64,000 nt of DNA. It comes from Fischerella thermalis PCC 7521 (GTDB lineage: Bacteria; Cyanobacteriota; Cyanobacteriia; Cyanobacteriales; Nostocaceae). The notes beneath the pieces are model-generated. The model ran no database searches. It had not been told where the DNA came from and was given only the letters and a program-made list of their open reading frames with translations. Positions 7,942 through 17,490 of the stretch are shown here, piece by piece; the stretch's first letter is position 1; every line of letters starts with the position of its first letter. The stretch is from the NCBI RefSeq assembly GCF_000317225.1, contig NZ_AJLL01000028.1, positions 34,341 to 98,340 of the forward strand, given 5' to 3'. A program made the position numbers and the translations under genes.

Positions 7942-9861
7942 GATTTATAAAAGTTTGGTAAATATCCAGGTATAACTTTGCTATATAAGTTTAGAGTAAT
8001 CAAAGTATAAATATAGCTTGAAATTACAGTATAGAGTAGCTAGAGTTGTCGTTTTTCTATGGTATTTAGTCACTCAGCAGCCAATGGCCCACGTAACACA
8101 CAATTGCAATCATTTCTTCTATCGTCAATCAAGTATATCATCGCTTTATCTTATTGATGTGCTGCCTTACTTAAGCTTAATACTCTACTTGGTAATGTAT
8201 TCAGTCAGGTGTAGCCAGAACAAACAGGTATTTAATTTACTAATATTTGTGTCGCTGTCAATATCAAACTATTCATATTAATTGTCATATATACAATCCT
8301 CTTTTATGAGTTTGGGAAACTTTTAAATCTGCATTCAAACTTACCAAGATTTTGAATGGCTCTTTTTGTCTAATCCACAGGTACGGAAGATTAACTACCA
8401 AGATGAGATGCAAACTGGTAAAGCATTATTCAGTATGTTTTACACCACAAGAGTGATAAAAGAGGAACAAATTGTATTAATTTTGAGATCCAGCTATTAC
8501 GCGTATTGTTTAAATATTTTTGATGGTATTACTAAAAAGGGATTAACAATTTCTCTTAGAAGCAAGTAATTTTAATGACATTGTTTCTAGTTATTTAAAT
8601 AATTAAAGTGATTTTATATACATAACAAAAAAGTTAATAATTTCTTATACATAGGCAAAAACGCATAAAATAAGGTTTTTTTAGGTTGATGCTTGCAAAC
8701 GAATTATTTATCTTGTTTTTGAGTATTATTTAATACAATAATATAAGTATAATAAGATTGACATATTAGCTTAAAAATTTTCAACATAAGAACTCATTTG
8801 AAACGTGATAACATACTCATGCAGATAAATGTTTTGCCAAACAAACACCAAAATAATGATTTTCTGTAATGTAAAATATGAAGTAATACATTTGTTCTTT
8901 AAAACTTTAAGGAGAAGATTGAGTCAAGGATATATTTGCTTGAAACAAGAAAGCTAAACATCATTAAGAGAATGTTTTAGAGATCAGTCAAATGGGCTAG
9001 TATACAGCATCATATAAAAACAGTTCCTATCCGACAAATTTTTTTGTCTGTTTCTTGTGCTATTGATACTGCATATACTGTCTTTGATGGCATTAAGCTA
9101 ACTCATGTCTTGAGCTATAGTATAAAAATTAGCAAAACAAAATCATCTTTGTGTTTGTTTGAAAAACCTTCTAAGTAGCACTTAATCTATGTTCTATTGG
9201 AAATAAACAGCACATTTAGCTATCAAAACTATTTTCATCGCTATTAACGACTTAATTTTCAGTCCACCCCATGCAACATATTACTTTGTATAGGATAAAA
9301 TCTATGCTGTTAGTTTATTCTTTTTTAAAACACACTGACTTCGGAAAATATTTCTCAACCACAGATTGATTTCTATTGTTTAAAAGCTGGAGAGTGCGGT
9401 TCTGAATTTATGATTTAAATTTTTGTTTAGGAAATTGATTCATTAAAGCAAATTCTTAATTGTAGTTTGAATATTTTTTCTGACGGCATACTTTTCACAA
9501 TTTATGTTCGTCGCGATTTTGATTGCCTATACATTAAAGAATATGCAAAAATTTACTTTTTAAAGATGAGTTAAAGCTTAGATAAAAATACTAATTTTTA
9601 TGCAAACAACCTTACCTTACCTGCTAACAAAGCCTATAATAGGAATCTACGAACAAATACTGATTATGTATACTATTGACAAAAAATTATCTTTAACTAA
9701 ATGTAGAAAAGGATTTTCCAATAGCAAACAAATAGTTTTGAATCAATCATGTTAATTTGATATTTAAAAACTGAAGCTTGCTGGTGCAAGGATATAGATT
9801 TTTACAAATTGAATAGTTAAGAAGGTCATCTAGACTAAAGTTTGAGTACAGGATAGAGCCG
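7942..9861. other. Long AT-rich non-coding region between wzc-like gene and glycosyltransferase cluster
   Basis: About 1.9 kb with no convincing gene. The divergent genes at both ends mean it must contain promoters for the Wzc-like gene and for the plus-strand cluster starting at 9862. It is strongly AT-rich with many stop codons in all frames. Two short open frames (8018-8281 from a TTG and 8366-8569) have no ribosome-binding site or family resemblance. I saw no tRNA, no clear strong hairpin and no insertion-sequence end. A weak -35/-10-like pair (TTGAAT near 9810 and TAGACT about 16 bases on) precedes the first gene. Long leaders or regulatory RNAs are possible but not shown. Confidence 0.5.
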
Positions 9862-11181
9862 ATGACACTCAGTAAATGGATTAATCAAAAACTGTTTCTA
9901 TATAACTCTGCTTATTCGGAGGATAAGACTGAAGATTTGATCAAAACGGAAAATTTTTTTAAATTGTCAGTCGTTACGCAATTTTTTCCTCCAGATTACG
10001 CAGCTACAGGACAGTTGCTAGAAGAACTTACTAGGGAATTGGGAAATCTAGGGGTAGATATTGAAGTTTTTACAAGTCAGCCAGGATATGCTTTTCGATC
10101 TTCTCATGCCCCATCTGTGGAAAATTTAGGTAAAGTACAAGTACAGCGATCGCGCACTGCTCAACTTTGGCCGGGACGCATTCGAGGTAAAGCAGTCAAT
10201 GGAGTTTTGTTTACTCTGCGCGCTGTACTTCATTTACTGAGAAATGGTAATCGTTTCAACTTATTGCTATTAACCACAGCACCACCATTTTTGCCATTTA
10301 TAGGATATTTAGCTCATATTTGGTTGAGAATTCCCTATGTCTGCATAATCTATGATCTATATCCAGATATTGCGATCGCTTTGAAAGTGATCTCAAAAGA
10401 CCATTGGCTAGCAAAGCTTTGGCAGAAACTAAATAAGTTAGTTTGGCAAAAATCCAAAGCACTTATAGTTCTCAGTCCTGCAATGAAAATGCGAGTGACT
10501 GCTATTTGCCCACAGGTAACTGATAAGGTTTCTGTAATTCACAGCTGGGGAGATCCCGATGTGATTATACCCATAGCCAAAAAAGAAAACTGGTTCGCAT
10601 GGAAGCACAACTTAGTAAATAAGTTTACAGTAATTTACTCTGGCAACATGGGTCGTTGTCATGACATGGACACCATCTTGGAAGCAGCAAAGCTACTACA
10701 AGAGGAACCAATTCAGTTTGTATTTATTGGTAGTGGAGCAAAAAAGGAAGAATTAATCAAAGATGTAAATCGCTTAAGACTAAAAAATTTTGTCTTTTTA
10801 CCTTATCAAGACAAGGAAGTATTACCTTTCTCTCTAACCGCTGGTGATTTATCTCTAGTGAGTGTGGATGCTGGAATGGAAAGTTTAGTTGCTCCCAGCA
10901 AACTTTATCCAGCTTTGGCATCTGGGCGACCAATAGCAGTCATTTGTTCACAGTATTCATATTTGCGACAAATGATTACAGAAGCCAATTGTGGTGACAC
11001 CTTTGAAAATGGGGACAGTCATGGTTTGGCTGAGTTTATTCGCCTGCTGAGCCAAGATCAAGAATTAGCAAAGCGTATGGGTAGGGCTGGTCGTCAGTAT
11101 ATGCGATCGCACTTTACACCTCAAATCATATCTCGACAATATTTACAAGTCTTGCAGCAGAGTATTGGCTTGTATAAATAA
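9862..11181 (+). CDS. Glycosyltransferase family 4 (WbuB/WcaI-like)
   Basis: 439 residues with the GT-B fold. The N-terminal acceptor domain begins at about residue 35 (SVVTQFFPPDYAATGQLLEE), with the FPPD and G-Q-L pattern typical of WbuB/WcaI-like transferases. The C-terminal donor domain has VIYSGNMGRCHDMDTILEAA and the sugar-nucleotide site around ESLVAPSKLYPALASGRPIA. The first 34 residues are an extra, poorly conserved leader; ATG 9862 is the only good in-frame start. First plus-strand gene of the locus, so it may act early in repeat-unit assembly on the inner face of the membrane. Donor and acceptor sugars are unknown. Confidence 0.88.
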   Translation: MTLSKWINQKLFLYNSAYSEDKTEDLIKTENFFKLSVVTQFFPPDYAATGQLLEELTRELGNLGVDIEVFTSQPGYAFRSSHAPSVENLGKVQVQRSRTAQLWPGRIRGKAVNGVLFTLRAVLHLLRNGNRFNLLLLTTAPPFLPFIGYLAHIWLRIPYVCIIYDLYPDIAIALKVISKDHWLAKLWQKLNKLVWQKSKALIVLSPAMKMRVTAICPQVTDKVSVIHSWGDPDVIIPIAKKENWFAWKHNLVNKFTVIYSGNMGRCHDMDTILEAAKLLQEEPIQFVFIGSGAKKEELIKDVNRLRLKNFVFLPYQDKEVLPFSLTAGDLSLVSVDAGMESLVAPSKLYPALASGRPIAVICSQYSYLRQMITEANCGDTFENGDSHGLAEFIRLLSQDQELAKRMGRAGRQYMRSHFTPQIISRQYLQVLQQSIGLYK

Positions 11182-11291
11182 CATCACCAATCAAGTAAAA
11201 TCCTATCTTATTTATTTAGGAGCTGGGCTTCGATGGTCCTATGATCTCAGTCCCTCCAACGTAACCTTCTAATTAATAATGGGAGGCCGAA

Positions 11292-11720
11292 TTGCACAGA
11301 AGGTGTGACCGTAATCGGAAACGCTCGAAACGCAGAGCCATATATTGTCCGATTCATGGATGTTATCTCAATAGTGTTAGTCAAAAATATCAGTTGTATG
11401 CAGACCGGGTAGGACAATTACAACAAAGAGGTATACCTCGACGGAATGCATTAATTTTGGTCGCACACCAGACAGCAGTCCCCCTAGAGGGAGAATGGGT
11501 AGAAGCTTTTTGGTGTGATCAGTGCCAGTCAACTAAGTGGTATCACGTACGTAAAGACGAAAATAATACATACGAAATCAAGAATGTGCCACGAGAACTT
11601 TGGCAACATGCAACAGGAGTGATAGATCCCAAGGGAAACCCTTCTGTAGGTGAGTTTACTCGCCGACAATCACGACTAATTAACCACAACAGCATCAAAG
11701 ATTTTCAGTTTGTAGGATAA
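11292..11720 (+). CDS. Small zinc-ribbon-like protein of unknown function
   Basis: 142 residues beginning with a TTG at 11292, supported by a good ribosome-binding site (GGGAGG at 11281-11286, five-base spacing). The basic N-terminus (RRCDRNRKRSKRR) is followed by CPIHGC (C19 and C24) and, after about 50 residues, CDQC (C75, C78), which together look like a four-cysteine zinc ribbon. The middle contains a helical segment and the C-terminus is polar. No signal peptide or membrane segment. It sits between the first glycosyltransferase and the ABC exporter genes. I do not recognise a named family. A nucleic-acid-binding or regulatory role would fit the basic, Zn-binding build but is inference only. 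Confidence 0.72.
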   Translation: MHRRCDRNRKRSKRRAIYCPIHGCYLNSVSQKYQLYADRVGQLQQRGIPRRNALILVAHQTAVPLEGEWVEAFWCDQCQSTKWYHVRKDENNTYEIKNVPRELWQHATGVIDPKGNPSVGEFTRRQSRLINHNSIKDFQFVG

Positions 11721-11812
11721 ATCAAACTTAGTTGTAGTTAAGAGTTGTTTGTTGCTTGTTGTCATCAACATCAACTATTAATAACCAACTATCAACAACC
11801 AACAAATAATTT

Positions 11813-12655
11813 ATGAGTAGTCAAGAGATTGCCTCTCAGCACGAACTAGTAATTGAAGCAGGACGTACTGAACGTCAGTATTGGAAAGATATTTGGCGCT
11901 ACCGGGAATTAATGTATTTTCTTGCTTGGCGAGATGTTTTAGTGCGTTACAAGCAAACAGCGATCGGCATAGCTTGGGCATTGATTCGACCATTTTTGAC
12001 AATGGTTGTTTTTAGCGTAGTATTTGGAGGTTTAGCGAAATTCCCTTCCGGCGGAGTGCCATATCCGATACTTGTGTTCGCTGCTATGTTGCCCTGGCAA
12101 TTTTTTGCTAATGCCTTGAGTGAGTGCAGTAACAGCCTAATTACCAATGCCAATTTGGTTTCCAAAGTCTACTTTCCACGTCTGATTGTACCCATAAGTG
12201 CCGTGATAGTTAGCTTTGTCGATTTCATGGTATCTGGTATGATTCTGTTGGGTTTGATGGCGTGGTATAACTTTGTACCAAATTGGCGGATTCTCACCCT
12301 ACCAGTATTTATATTGATTGCCTTTGCAGCAGCTGTTGGTGCTGGACTATGGTTGGCAGCATTAAATGTTGAATATCGTGATTTTCGCTACATAGTGCCT
12401 TTTATTGTGCAATTTGGCTTGTACATTTCCCCTGTAGGATTCACTAGCAGCGTAGTACCACCACAGTGGCGATTACTTTACTCATTAAATCCGATGGTGG
12501 GTGTAATAGATGGCTTTCGCTGGGCAATTTTAGGTGGAGACTCACAAATTTACTTGCCTGGCTTTACCCTATCTGTGGGATTAGTTGCCTTATTACTGGT
12601 AACTGGCGTTTGGTACTTCCGCAAAATGGAACGGACATTTGCTGATGTAATTTAG
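11813..12655 (+). CDS. ABC-2 type polysaccharide exporter permease (Wzm-like)
   Basis: 280 residues with about six membrane helices after a cytoplasmic N-terminus. The family signature WRDVLVRYKQTAIGIAWALI (residues 39-58) is present, as is the conserved NLVSKVYFPRLIVPIS (about 111-126) ahead of the central helices. The C-terminal half carries PVGFTSSVVPPQWRLLYSLN. It forms the membrane channel of an ATP-driven exporter that moves finished lipid-linked or free polysaccharide across the cytoplasmic membrane. The ATPase partner follows 16 bases downstream, confirming a two-gene transporter unit. Confidence 0.95.
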   Translation: MSSQEIASQHELVIEAGRTERQYWKDIWRYRELMYFLAWRDVLVRYKQTAIGIAWALIRPFLTMVVFSVVFGGLAKFPSGGVPYPILVFAAMLPWQFFANALSECSNSLITNANLVSKVYFPRLIVPISAVIVSFVDFMVSGMILLGLMAWYNFVPNWRILTLPVFILIAFAAAVGAGLWLAALNVEYRDFRYIVPFIVQFGLYISPVGFTSSVVPPQWRLLYSLNPMVGVIDGFRWAILGGDSQIYLPGFTLSVGLVALLLVTGVWYFRKMERTFADVI

Positions 12656-12671
12656 GGAAGGAGCAAAGCAG

Positions 12672-13955
12672 ATGTCTGATACTGTAATTCGCGTAGAAAA
12701 TCTCGGAAAAAAATTTATTATTGCTCACCAACTAAACAATTCTAGCCATCACAGTTACAAGTCTCTACGAGATGTAATTACTGATGGAGCCAAGTCTCTG
12801 ACAAAGAGCTTAATTAAGCCCAATCATCAGAAAATGTCTAACCCTGCTCGTGAAGAATTTTGGGCCTTGAAAGATGTTGCTTTTGAGATTAAGCAAGGTG
12901 AAGCTATTGGTGTGATTGGACGCAATGGAGCCGGAAAATCAACACTCCTCAAAGTTTTGAGCCGCATTACCGAGCCAACCAAAGGACGTATCTCTATTAA
13001 AGGGCGGGTAGCAAGCCTACTAGAAGTAGGGACAGGATTTCACCCTGAACTCACAGGGCGAGAGAACATCTTCCTCAACGGTTCTGTTTTGGGGATGAGT
13101 AGAGTCGAGATCAAAAAGAAATTTGATGAAATAGTTGCTTTTGCGGAAGTAGAAAAGTTTTTAGATACACCAGTCAAGCGTTATTCTTCGGGAATGTATG
13201 TGCGCCTCGCTTTTTCCGTTGCTGCTCACCTAGATCCAGAAATTCTAATTGTAGATGAAGTGCTAGCAGTAGGCGATTCCGCATTTCAAAAGAAGTGCTT
13301 GGGGAAAATGGGAGATGTGTCAAGCAAAGAAGGGCGGACAGTTTTGTTTGTTAGCCATAGTATGCAAGCGATCGCCCAATTGACTAAACGTTGCATACTC
13401 CTTTCCAAAGGTACAGTTGAGTTTGATGGTGCTACTAGCAAAGCAGTGCAGTTATATCTTTGTGGACAAAAAGAAGATATTGAAGCGCGAGCTGCTTACC
13501 AAGCACCAGAAAACAAAACTGGTAACTACGTCGCTTGGGCAAAAGTGCATACTTCCGAAGGAGAAGGGATTCACTGTTGGGGAAAACCTATTACATTTGA
13601 GTTTGCCTTAAATATAGAGAAACCCCATGAAAGTCTGTCCTTTTCGTTTCAAATAGTTAGTTCCCTGCAACAGCCTATAGCTATTTTTTGGTTTTTTTCT
13701 GATGCACCTTTTCGCCATGAACCGGGAACTCATATTTTCCGATGTGAGATACCCAAATTGCGGCTTTACATGGGTTCCTATACCTTAACAACATGGTTCT
13801 CTGAACGACGTAGTGAAACCTTGCTAGAAAATCTCCAGGAAATTTGCCAGTTTGAAGTTAGTATGCATGAATTTGAACGACCAGATTATCCGTGGGAGGC
13901 AAATGAATGTACTTATTTAGAAGATGCAGTTTGGAAAACTGGAGAAAAATATTAA
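12672..13955 (+). CDS. ABC polysaccharide exporter ATPase with C-terminal Wzt domain
   Basis: 427 residues. The nucleotide-binding domain carries Walker A GRNGAGKST (83-91), the family feature VGTGFHPELTGRENIFLNG, signature YSSGMYVRLAF and Walker B LIVDEVLAVGD. Residues from about 285 to 425 form an additional beta-rich domain of the Wzt_C type (HCWGKPITFEFALNIEKPH). In O-antigen Wzt proteins this domain recognises the modified end of the sugar chain and so couples chain completion to export. Its presence suggests that the exported polymer carries a terminal mark. It pairs with the permease immediately upstream. Confidence 0.94.
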   Translation: MSDTVIRVENLGKKFIIAHQLNNSSHHSYKSLRDVITDGAKSLTKSLIKPNHQKMSNPAREEFWALKDVAFEIKQGEAIGVIGRNGAGKSTLLKVLSRITEPTKGRISIKGRVASLLEVGTGFHPELTGRENIFLNGSVLGMSRVEIKKKFDEIVAFAEVEKFLDTPVKRYSSGMYVRLAFSVAAHLDPEILIVDEVLAVGDSAFQKKCLGKMGDVSSKEGRTVLFVSHSMQAIAQLTKRCILLSKGTVEFDGATSKAVQLYLCGQKEDIEARAAYQAPENKTGNYVAWAKVHTSEGEGIHCWGKPITFEFALNIEKPHESLSFSFQIVSSLQQPIAIFWFFSDAPFRHEPGTHIFRCEIPKLRLYMGSYTLTTWFSERRSETLLENLQEICQFEVSMHEFERPDYPWEANECTYLEDAVWKTGEKY

Positions 13956-13976
13956 TCAATTAAATGGGGAGAGATA

Positions 13977-14489
13977 ATGCCAATAAATAATGATGTTCAG
14001 TTAGGTAATAATGTGAAAATATTTCATCCCCAACTTGTCAACCTTTATGGTTGTACTATTGGTGATGAAACCAAAATTGGTACTTTTGTAGAGATACAAA
14101 AAAATGTGATTGTTGGCAGTCGATGTAAAGTATCATCACACAGTTTCCTCTGTGAAGGAGTCATTCTTGAAGATGAAGTGTTCATTGGCCATGGTGTGAT
14201 GTTTACTAATGATATTTATCCCCGTGCTACTAACGAAGATGGCAGTTTGAAAACTGATGCTGATTGGGATGTTGTAGAGACGCGAGTCAAATACCGTGCT
14301 TCGATTGGTAGCAATGCCACTATCTTAGCAGGAGTGACAGTAGGGGAAAAAGCTATAGTTGGGGCTGGGGCAGTCGTGACTCGTGATGTCCCCGATTATG
14401 CAATTGTGGTAGGAGTACCTGCTCAGATTATTGGCGATGTCCGCGATCGCTGCCAAAATCAAGAAATGACAGCCAGTATTTGTAGTTAA
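13977..14489 (+). CDS. Left-handed beta-helix acyltransferase (WlbB/WbpD-like N-acetyltransferase)
   Basis: 170 residues built of hexapeptide repeats ([62 protein letters not shown]) ending in the usual C-terminal turn [13 protein letters not shown]. The pattern [16 protein letters not shown] is typical of acetyltransferases that acylate 3-amino groups of UDP- or dTDP-sugars (WlbB, WbpD, FdtC group). The next two genes are a Gfo/Idh/MocA dehydrogenase and a PLP aminotransferase. Together these match the three-enzyme logic: oxidise C3, aminate, N-acetylate. The exact sugar is inferred, not shown. Confidence 0.87.
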   Translation: MPINNDVQLGNNVKIFHPQLVNLYGCTIGDETKIGTFVEIQKNVIVGSRCKVSSHSFLCEGVILEDEVFIGHGVMFTNDIYPRATNEDGSLKTDADWDVVETRVKYRASIGSNATILAGVTVGEKAIVGAGAVVTRDVPDYAIVVGVPAQIIGDVRDRCQNQEMTASICS

Positions 14490-14653
14490 TCCTACTTCGA
14501 TATCAAAATAAAGATGCAGAGAATTTAGTTAAAACAATATATGAAAACAAAAACATTGTATCTCTATATTTTCTAAGCAAAAAATAGCCTTATTTGTTTG
14601 TTATTGATCCTGCTTTCTATTCACCTAATATAAATTTTGATTAGTTATAAACT

Positions 14654-15691
14654 ATGGGAAAAAACATTAATATCGGTGTGATTGGTTATGGCTACTGGGG
14701 ACCAAATTTGGTCAGAAATTTTGTTGAAACCCCAGGGGCGCAGGTAAAAACGGTTAGTGATTTTAAGCCAGAACTGTTGGCAAAGGTGCAGGCTCGATAT
14801 CCAAATATACAAGTCACAACAGATTGCCAAGATATATTTAACGACCCCAAAATAGATGCTGTGGCGATCGCAACACCAGTGTCTACCCATTTCGACTTGG
14901 CTTTAGCTGCATTGCAGGCTGGCAAGCACCTACTCGTAGAGAAGCCGATGACAGTCTCCTCAGAACAAGCCATGCGGCTAATTCAAGAGGCAGAAAAACG
15001 TAACTTAGTATTGATGGTGGATCACACCTTTGTCTATACGGGTGCTGTACGCAAAATGCGCGATCTAGTAGTTACCAATGTAATTGGTGATATTTATTAC
15101 TATGATTCCGTGCGCGTCAACCTGGGACTCTTCCAGCACGATGTCAATGTGATTTGGGATTTGGCAGTCCACGACCTTTCCATTATGGACTACATACTGC
15201 CATCCCAACCTTACGCTGTCTCGGCAACAGGGATGAGTCATGTACCTGGGGAACCGGAAAATATCGCCTATTTAACTCTATTTTTTGAAGGTAACTTAAT
15301 TGCTCACATCCATGTTAACTGGTTAGCGCCGGTGAAAGTCCGTCGTACACTGATTGGTGGTAGCCAACGCATGATTGTTTACGATGATTTAGAGCCTAGC
15401 GAGAAGGTCAAGATTTACGACAAGGGGATTACCGTCAATGGTAATACTGAAAGCCTTTACCAAATGCTGATTGGTTACCGTGCAGGAGATATGTGGGCGC
15501 CGCATTTAGAAGTAACAGAAGCACTGCGGACAGAAGGATTGCACTTTATTAAGTGTATTCAAACAGGCGATCGCCCCATTACCGATGGGCAAGCCGGACT
15601 GCGGGTAGTCAGAATTCTGGAAGCTGCTACTGAGTCTATGAAAAAGCAGGGACAATTAGTTGAACTTAACATAGCAGGGGTAGCGGTATGA
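14654..15691 (+). CDS. Gfo/Idh/MocA-family sugar dehydrogenase (WlbA-like)
   Basis: 345 residues. The N-terminal Rossmann fold shows [16 protein letters not shown] (8-23), and the catalytic-lysine region is LLVEKPM (about 94-100). The C-terminal domain contains DHTFVYTGA and [17 protein letters not shown], typical of WlbA/WbpB-like enzymes that oxidise the 3-hydroxyl of a UDP-N-acetyl-glucuronic acid type sugar with NAD. ATG 14654 follows a 164-base AT-rich spacer. Its stop overlaps the aminotransferase start by four bases (ATGA), a sign of translational coupling and of joint function in one pathway. Confidence 0.9.
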   Translation: MGKNINIGVIGYGYWGPNLVRNFVETPGAQVKTVSDFKPELLAKVQARYPNIQVTTDCQDIFNDPKIDAVAIATPVSTHFDLALAALQAGKHLLVEKPMTVSSEQAMRLIQEAEKRNLVLMVDHTFVYTGAVRKMRDLVVTNVIGDIYYYDSVRVNLGLFQHDVNVIWDLAVHDLSIMDYILPSQPYAVSATGMSHVPGEPENIAYLTLFFEGNLIAHIHVNWLAPVKVRRTLIGGSQRMIVYDDLEPSEKVKIYDKGITVNGNTESLYQMLIGYRAGDMWAPHLEVTEALRTEGLHFIKCIQTGDRPITDGQAGLRVVRILEAATESMKKQGQLVELNIAGVAV

Positions 15692-16782
15692 TTCCATTCG
15701 TAGATCTTCAGGCTCAATATTTGAGCATTAAAGAAGAAATTGATGCTGCCGTCCTCAAAGTTTTGCAAAGTACCCAATTTATCTTGGGGAGTGAGGTAGC
15801 AGCTTTTGAGCAAGAGTTCGCCCAATATTGCCATACCGATTACAGTGTAGCTTTAAACACAGGCACTAGCGCCTTGCACTTAGCCCTCTTGGCAGCTGGT
15901 ATTGGTTCCGGTGACGAAGTCATTACTACGCCCTTTACTTTTGTTGCTACCGTTGCAGCTATTGTTTATACTGGCGCGACACCCGTATTTGTAGATATTG
16001 ACCCAGTTTCTTATACCATTGATGTCACCAAAATTGAACAAGCCATAACCGCAAAAACTAAAGCCATTTTGCCAGTGCATTTGTACGGTCAACCCGCAGA
16101 CATGAACCCGATCATGGAAATTGCTCAGCGTCATGGTTTGACTGTAATTGAAGACGCTGCCCAAGCCCACCGCGCTGAATACAAAGACCAACGGGTAGGC
16201 AGTATTGGGGATATTGGCTGTTTTAGTTTTTACCCAGGTAAGAATTTAGGGGCATACGGCGAAGGTGGCGCAGTCGTCACTAATAACCCTGAATATGCCC
16301 GTACCATCAAAATGTTACGGGATTGGGGGCAAGAACAAAGGTATCACCATGTTCTCAAGGGTTATAACTATCGTATGGATGGTATCCAGGGCGCTATTTT
16401 GCGAGTAAAATTGCGCTATTTAGATGCTTGGACAGAGGCACGCAGAGCCCATGCAGCACTGTATGATCAACTCTTGGCAAACTCTGATGTAAAAACACCA
16501 GCAGTAATGCCCTATAGTTATCACGTTTATCACGTTTATGTAGTGCGTAGTCAGGAGCGAGATGCACTACAACAAAAACTACAGCAGCAAGGAATCCAAA
16601 CAGGCATTCATTATCCCATTCCCGTACACTTGCAGCAGGCCTATGCAGATTTAGGATATAAAGCTGGTGATTTTCCTTGTGCTGAATTGGTAGCCAATGA
16701 AGTACTTTCGTTGCCAATGTGTGCAGAACTTTCTTCAGAGCAGATAAAAATTGTTAGCGCTGCCGTGTGTGAGAGTGTTTAA
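15688..16782 (+). CDS. DegT/DnrJ/EryC1 PLP aminotransferase (WlbC/WbpE-like)
   Basis: 364 residues of the sugar-aminotransferase family. The PLP-binding lysine is K185 in [14 protein letters not shown]; cofactor-contact motifs [11 protein letters not shown] (57-67) and VIEDAAQAH (153-161) are present. These enzymes transfer an amino group from glutamate onto a 3- or 4-keto nucleotide sugar. Coupled to the WlbA-like dehydrogenase upstream, the natural reading is formation of a 3-amino sugar that the acetyltransferase at 13977 would then N-acetylate. The next gene starts on the base after its stop codon. Confidence 0.93.
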   Translation: MIPFVDLQAQYLSIKEEIDAAVLKVLQSTQFILGSEVAAFEQEFAQYCHTDYSVALNTGTSALHLALLAAGIGSGDEVITTPFTFVATVAAIVYTGATPVFVDIDPVSYTIDVTKIEQAITAKTKAILPVHLYGQPADMNPIMEIAQRHGLTVIEDAAQAHRAEYKDQRVGSIGDIGCFSFYPGKNLGAYGEGGAVVTNNPEYARTIKMLRDWGQEQRYHHVLKGYNYRMDGIQGAILRVKLRYLDAWTEARRAHAALYDQLLANSDVKTPAVMPYSYHVYHVYVVRSQERDALQQKLQQQGIQTGIHYPIPVHLQQAYADLGYKAGDFPCAELVANEVLSLPMCAELSSEQIKIVSAAVCESV

Positions 16783-17490
16783 ATGTCTGAGCCAGTTAAA
16801 AGTAAGATAGTCAAAGCTGTACATGGCTCACAAGAATTGAAGCTAGACCCGGATTATGAGGTGGGGCTGGCAGAATATTTACGCCATCAATATGGTAATA
16901 ACGGATTAATCGAATTGTACGCCCGCTTTGCGATCGGTGATGGAGATTTTGATGGGTTAATGCGGCGAGTTATTTGGCGTGCAGTAGCAAGTAAATTCGG
17001 ACACGGCGTTCATATTGGTAGTAGTGTAGGTTTCAAGCATCTAGAAACCTTTGAAATTGGAAATAGGGTGTTTATTGGTTCCCACAGCTATATTCAGGGA
17101 AGATTCGATGGTAAGTGTGTAATTGGGAATCAGGTTTGGATTGGACCACAAAGTTACTTTGATGCCCGTGACTTGATTATTGAAGATTACGTGGGTTGGG
17201 GGCCAGGTGCAAAAGTGTTGGGTTCTAGCCACACTGGATTGCCCATTGATGTACCAATTATCAAAACAGACCTCGAAATTAAATTGGTAAAAGTTGAAAC
17301 AGGAGCCGATATTGGGATGAATGCGGTCATTCTTCCTGGGGTGACAATCGGTAAACACAGTATTGTGGGTGCTGGCGCAGTTGTCACTAGGGATGTACCA
17401 GCTTATGCCATTGTAGCTGGTGTTCCGGCTCGGTTTTTACGCTGGCGAGAAGGATACGAACCATCGGAGAATACAGAAAATGCAAAATAG
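16783..17490 (+). CDS. Left-handed beta-helix acyltransferase, second copy
   Basis: 235 residues. The first 75 are a helical N-terminal extension (EVGLAEYLRHQYGNNGLIEL). After that come hexapeptide coils ([61 protein letters not shown]) and the terminal VPARFLR. The longer build differs from the 170-residue enzyme at 13977, so it probably acetylates a different position or sugar, or O-acetylates the glycan. The loop GSSHTGLPID carries a candidate catalytic His. It abuts the aminotransferase and overlaps the next gene by 11 bases, so it belongs to the same transcript. Confidence 0.87.
   Translation: MSEPVKSKIVKAVHGSQELKLDPDYEVGLAEYLRHQYGNNGLIELYARFAIGDGDFDGLMRRVIWRAVASKFGHGVHIGSSVGFKHLETFEIGNRVFIGSHSYIQGRFDGKCVIGNQVWIGPQSYFDARDLIIEDYVGWGPGAKVLGSSHTGLPIDVPIIKTDLEIKLVKVETGADIGMNAVILPGVTIGKHSIVGAGAVVTRDVPAYAIVAGVPARFLRWREGYEPSENTENAK

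Noticed and set aside
8018..8569. Two short open frames (8018-8281 and 8366-8569) in the long spacer
   Set aside because: The first needs a TTG start, neither has a convincing ribosome-binding site, and amino-acid composition follows the AT-rich DNA.
17420..17479. Upstream extension of the epimerase frame
   Set aside because: It lies inside the acyltransferase gene and precedes the first Rossmann strand; the ATG at 17480 is the natural start.
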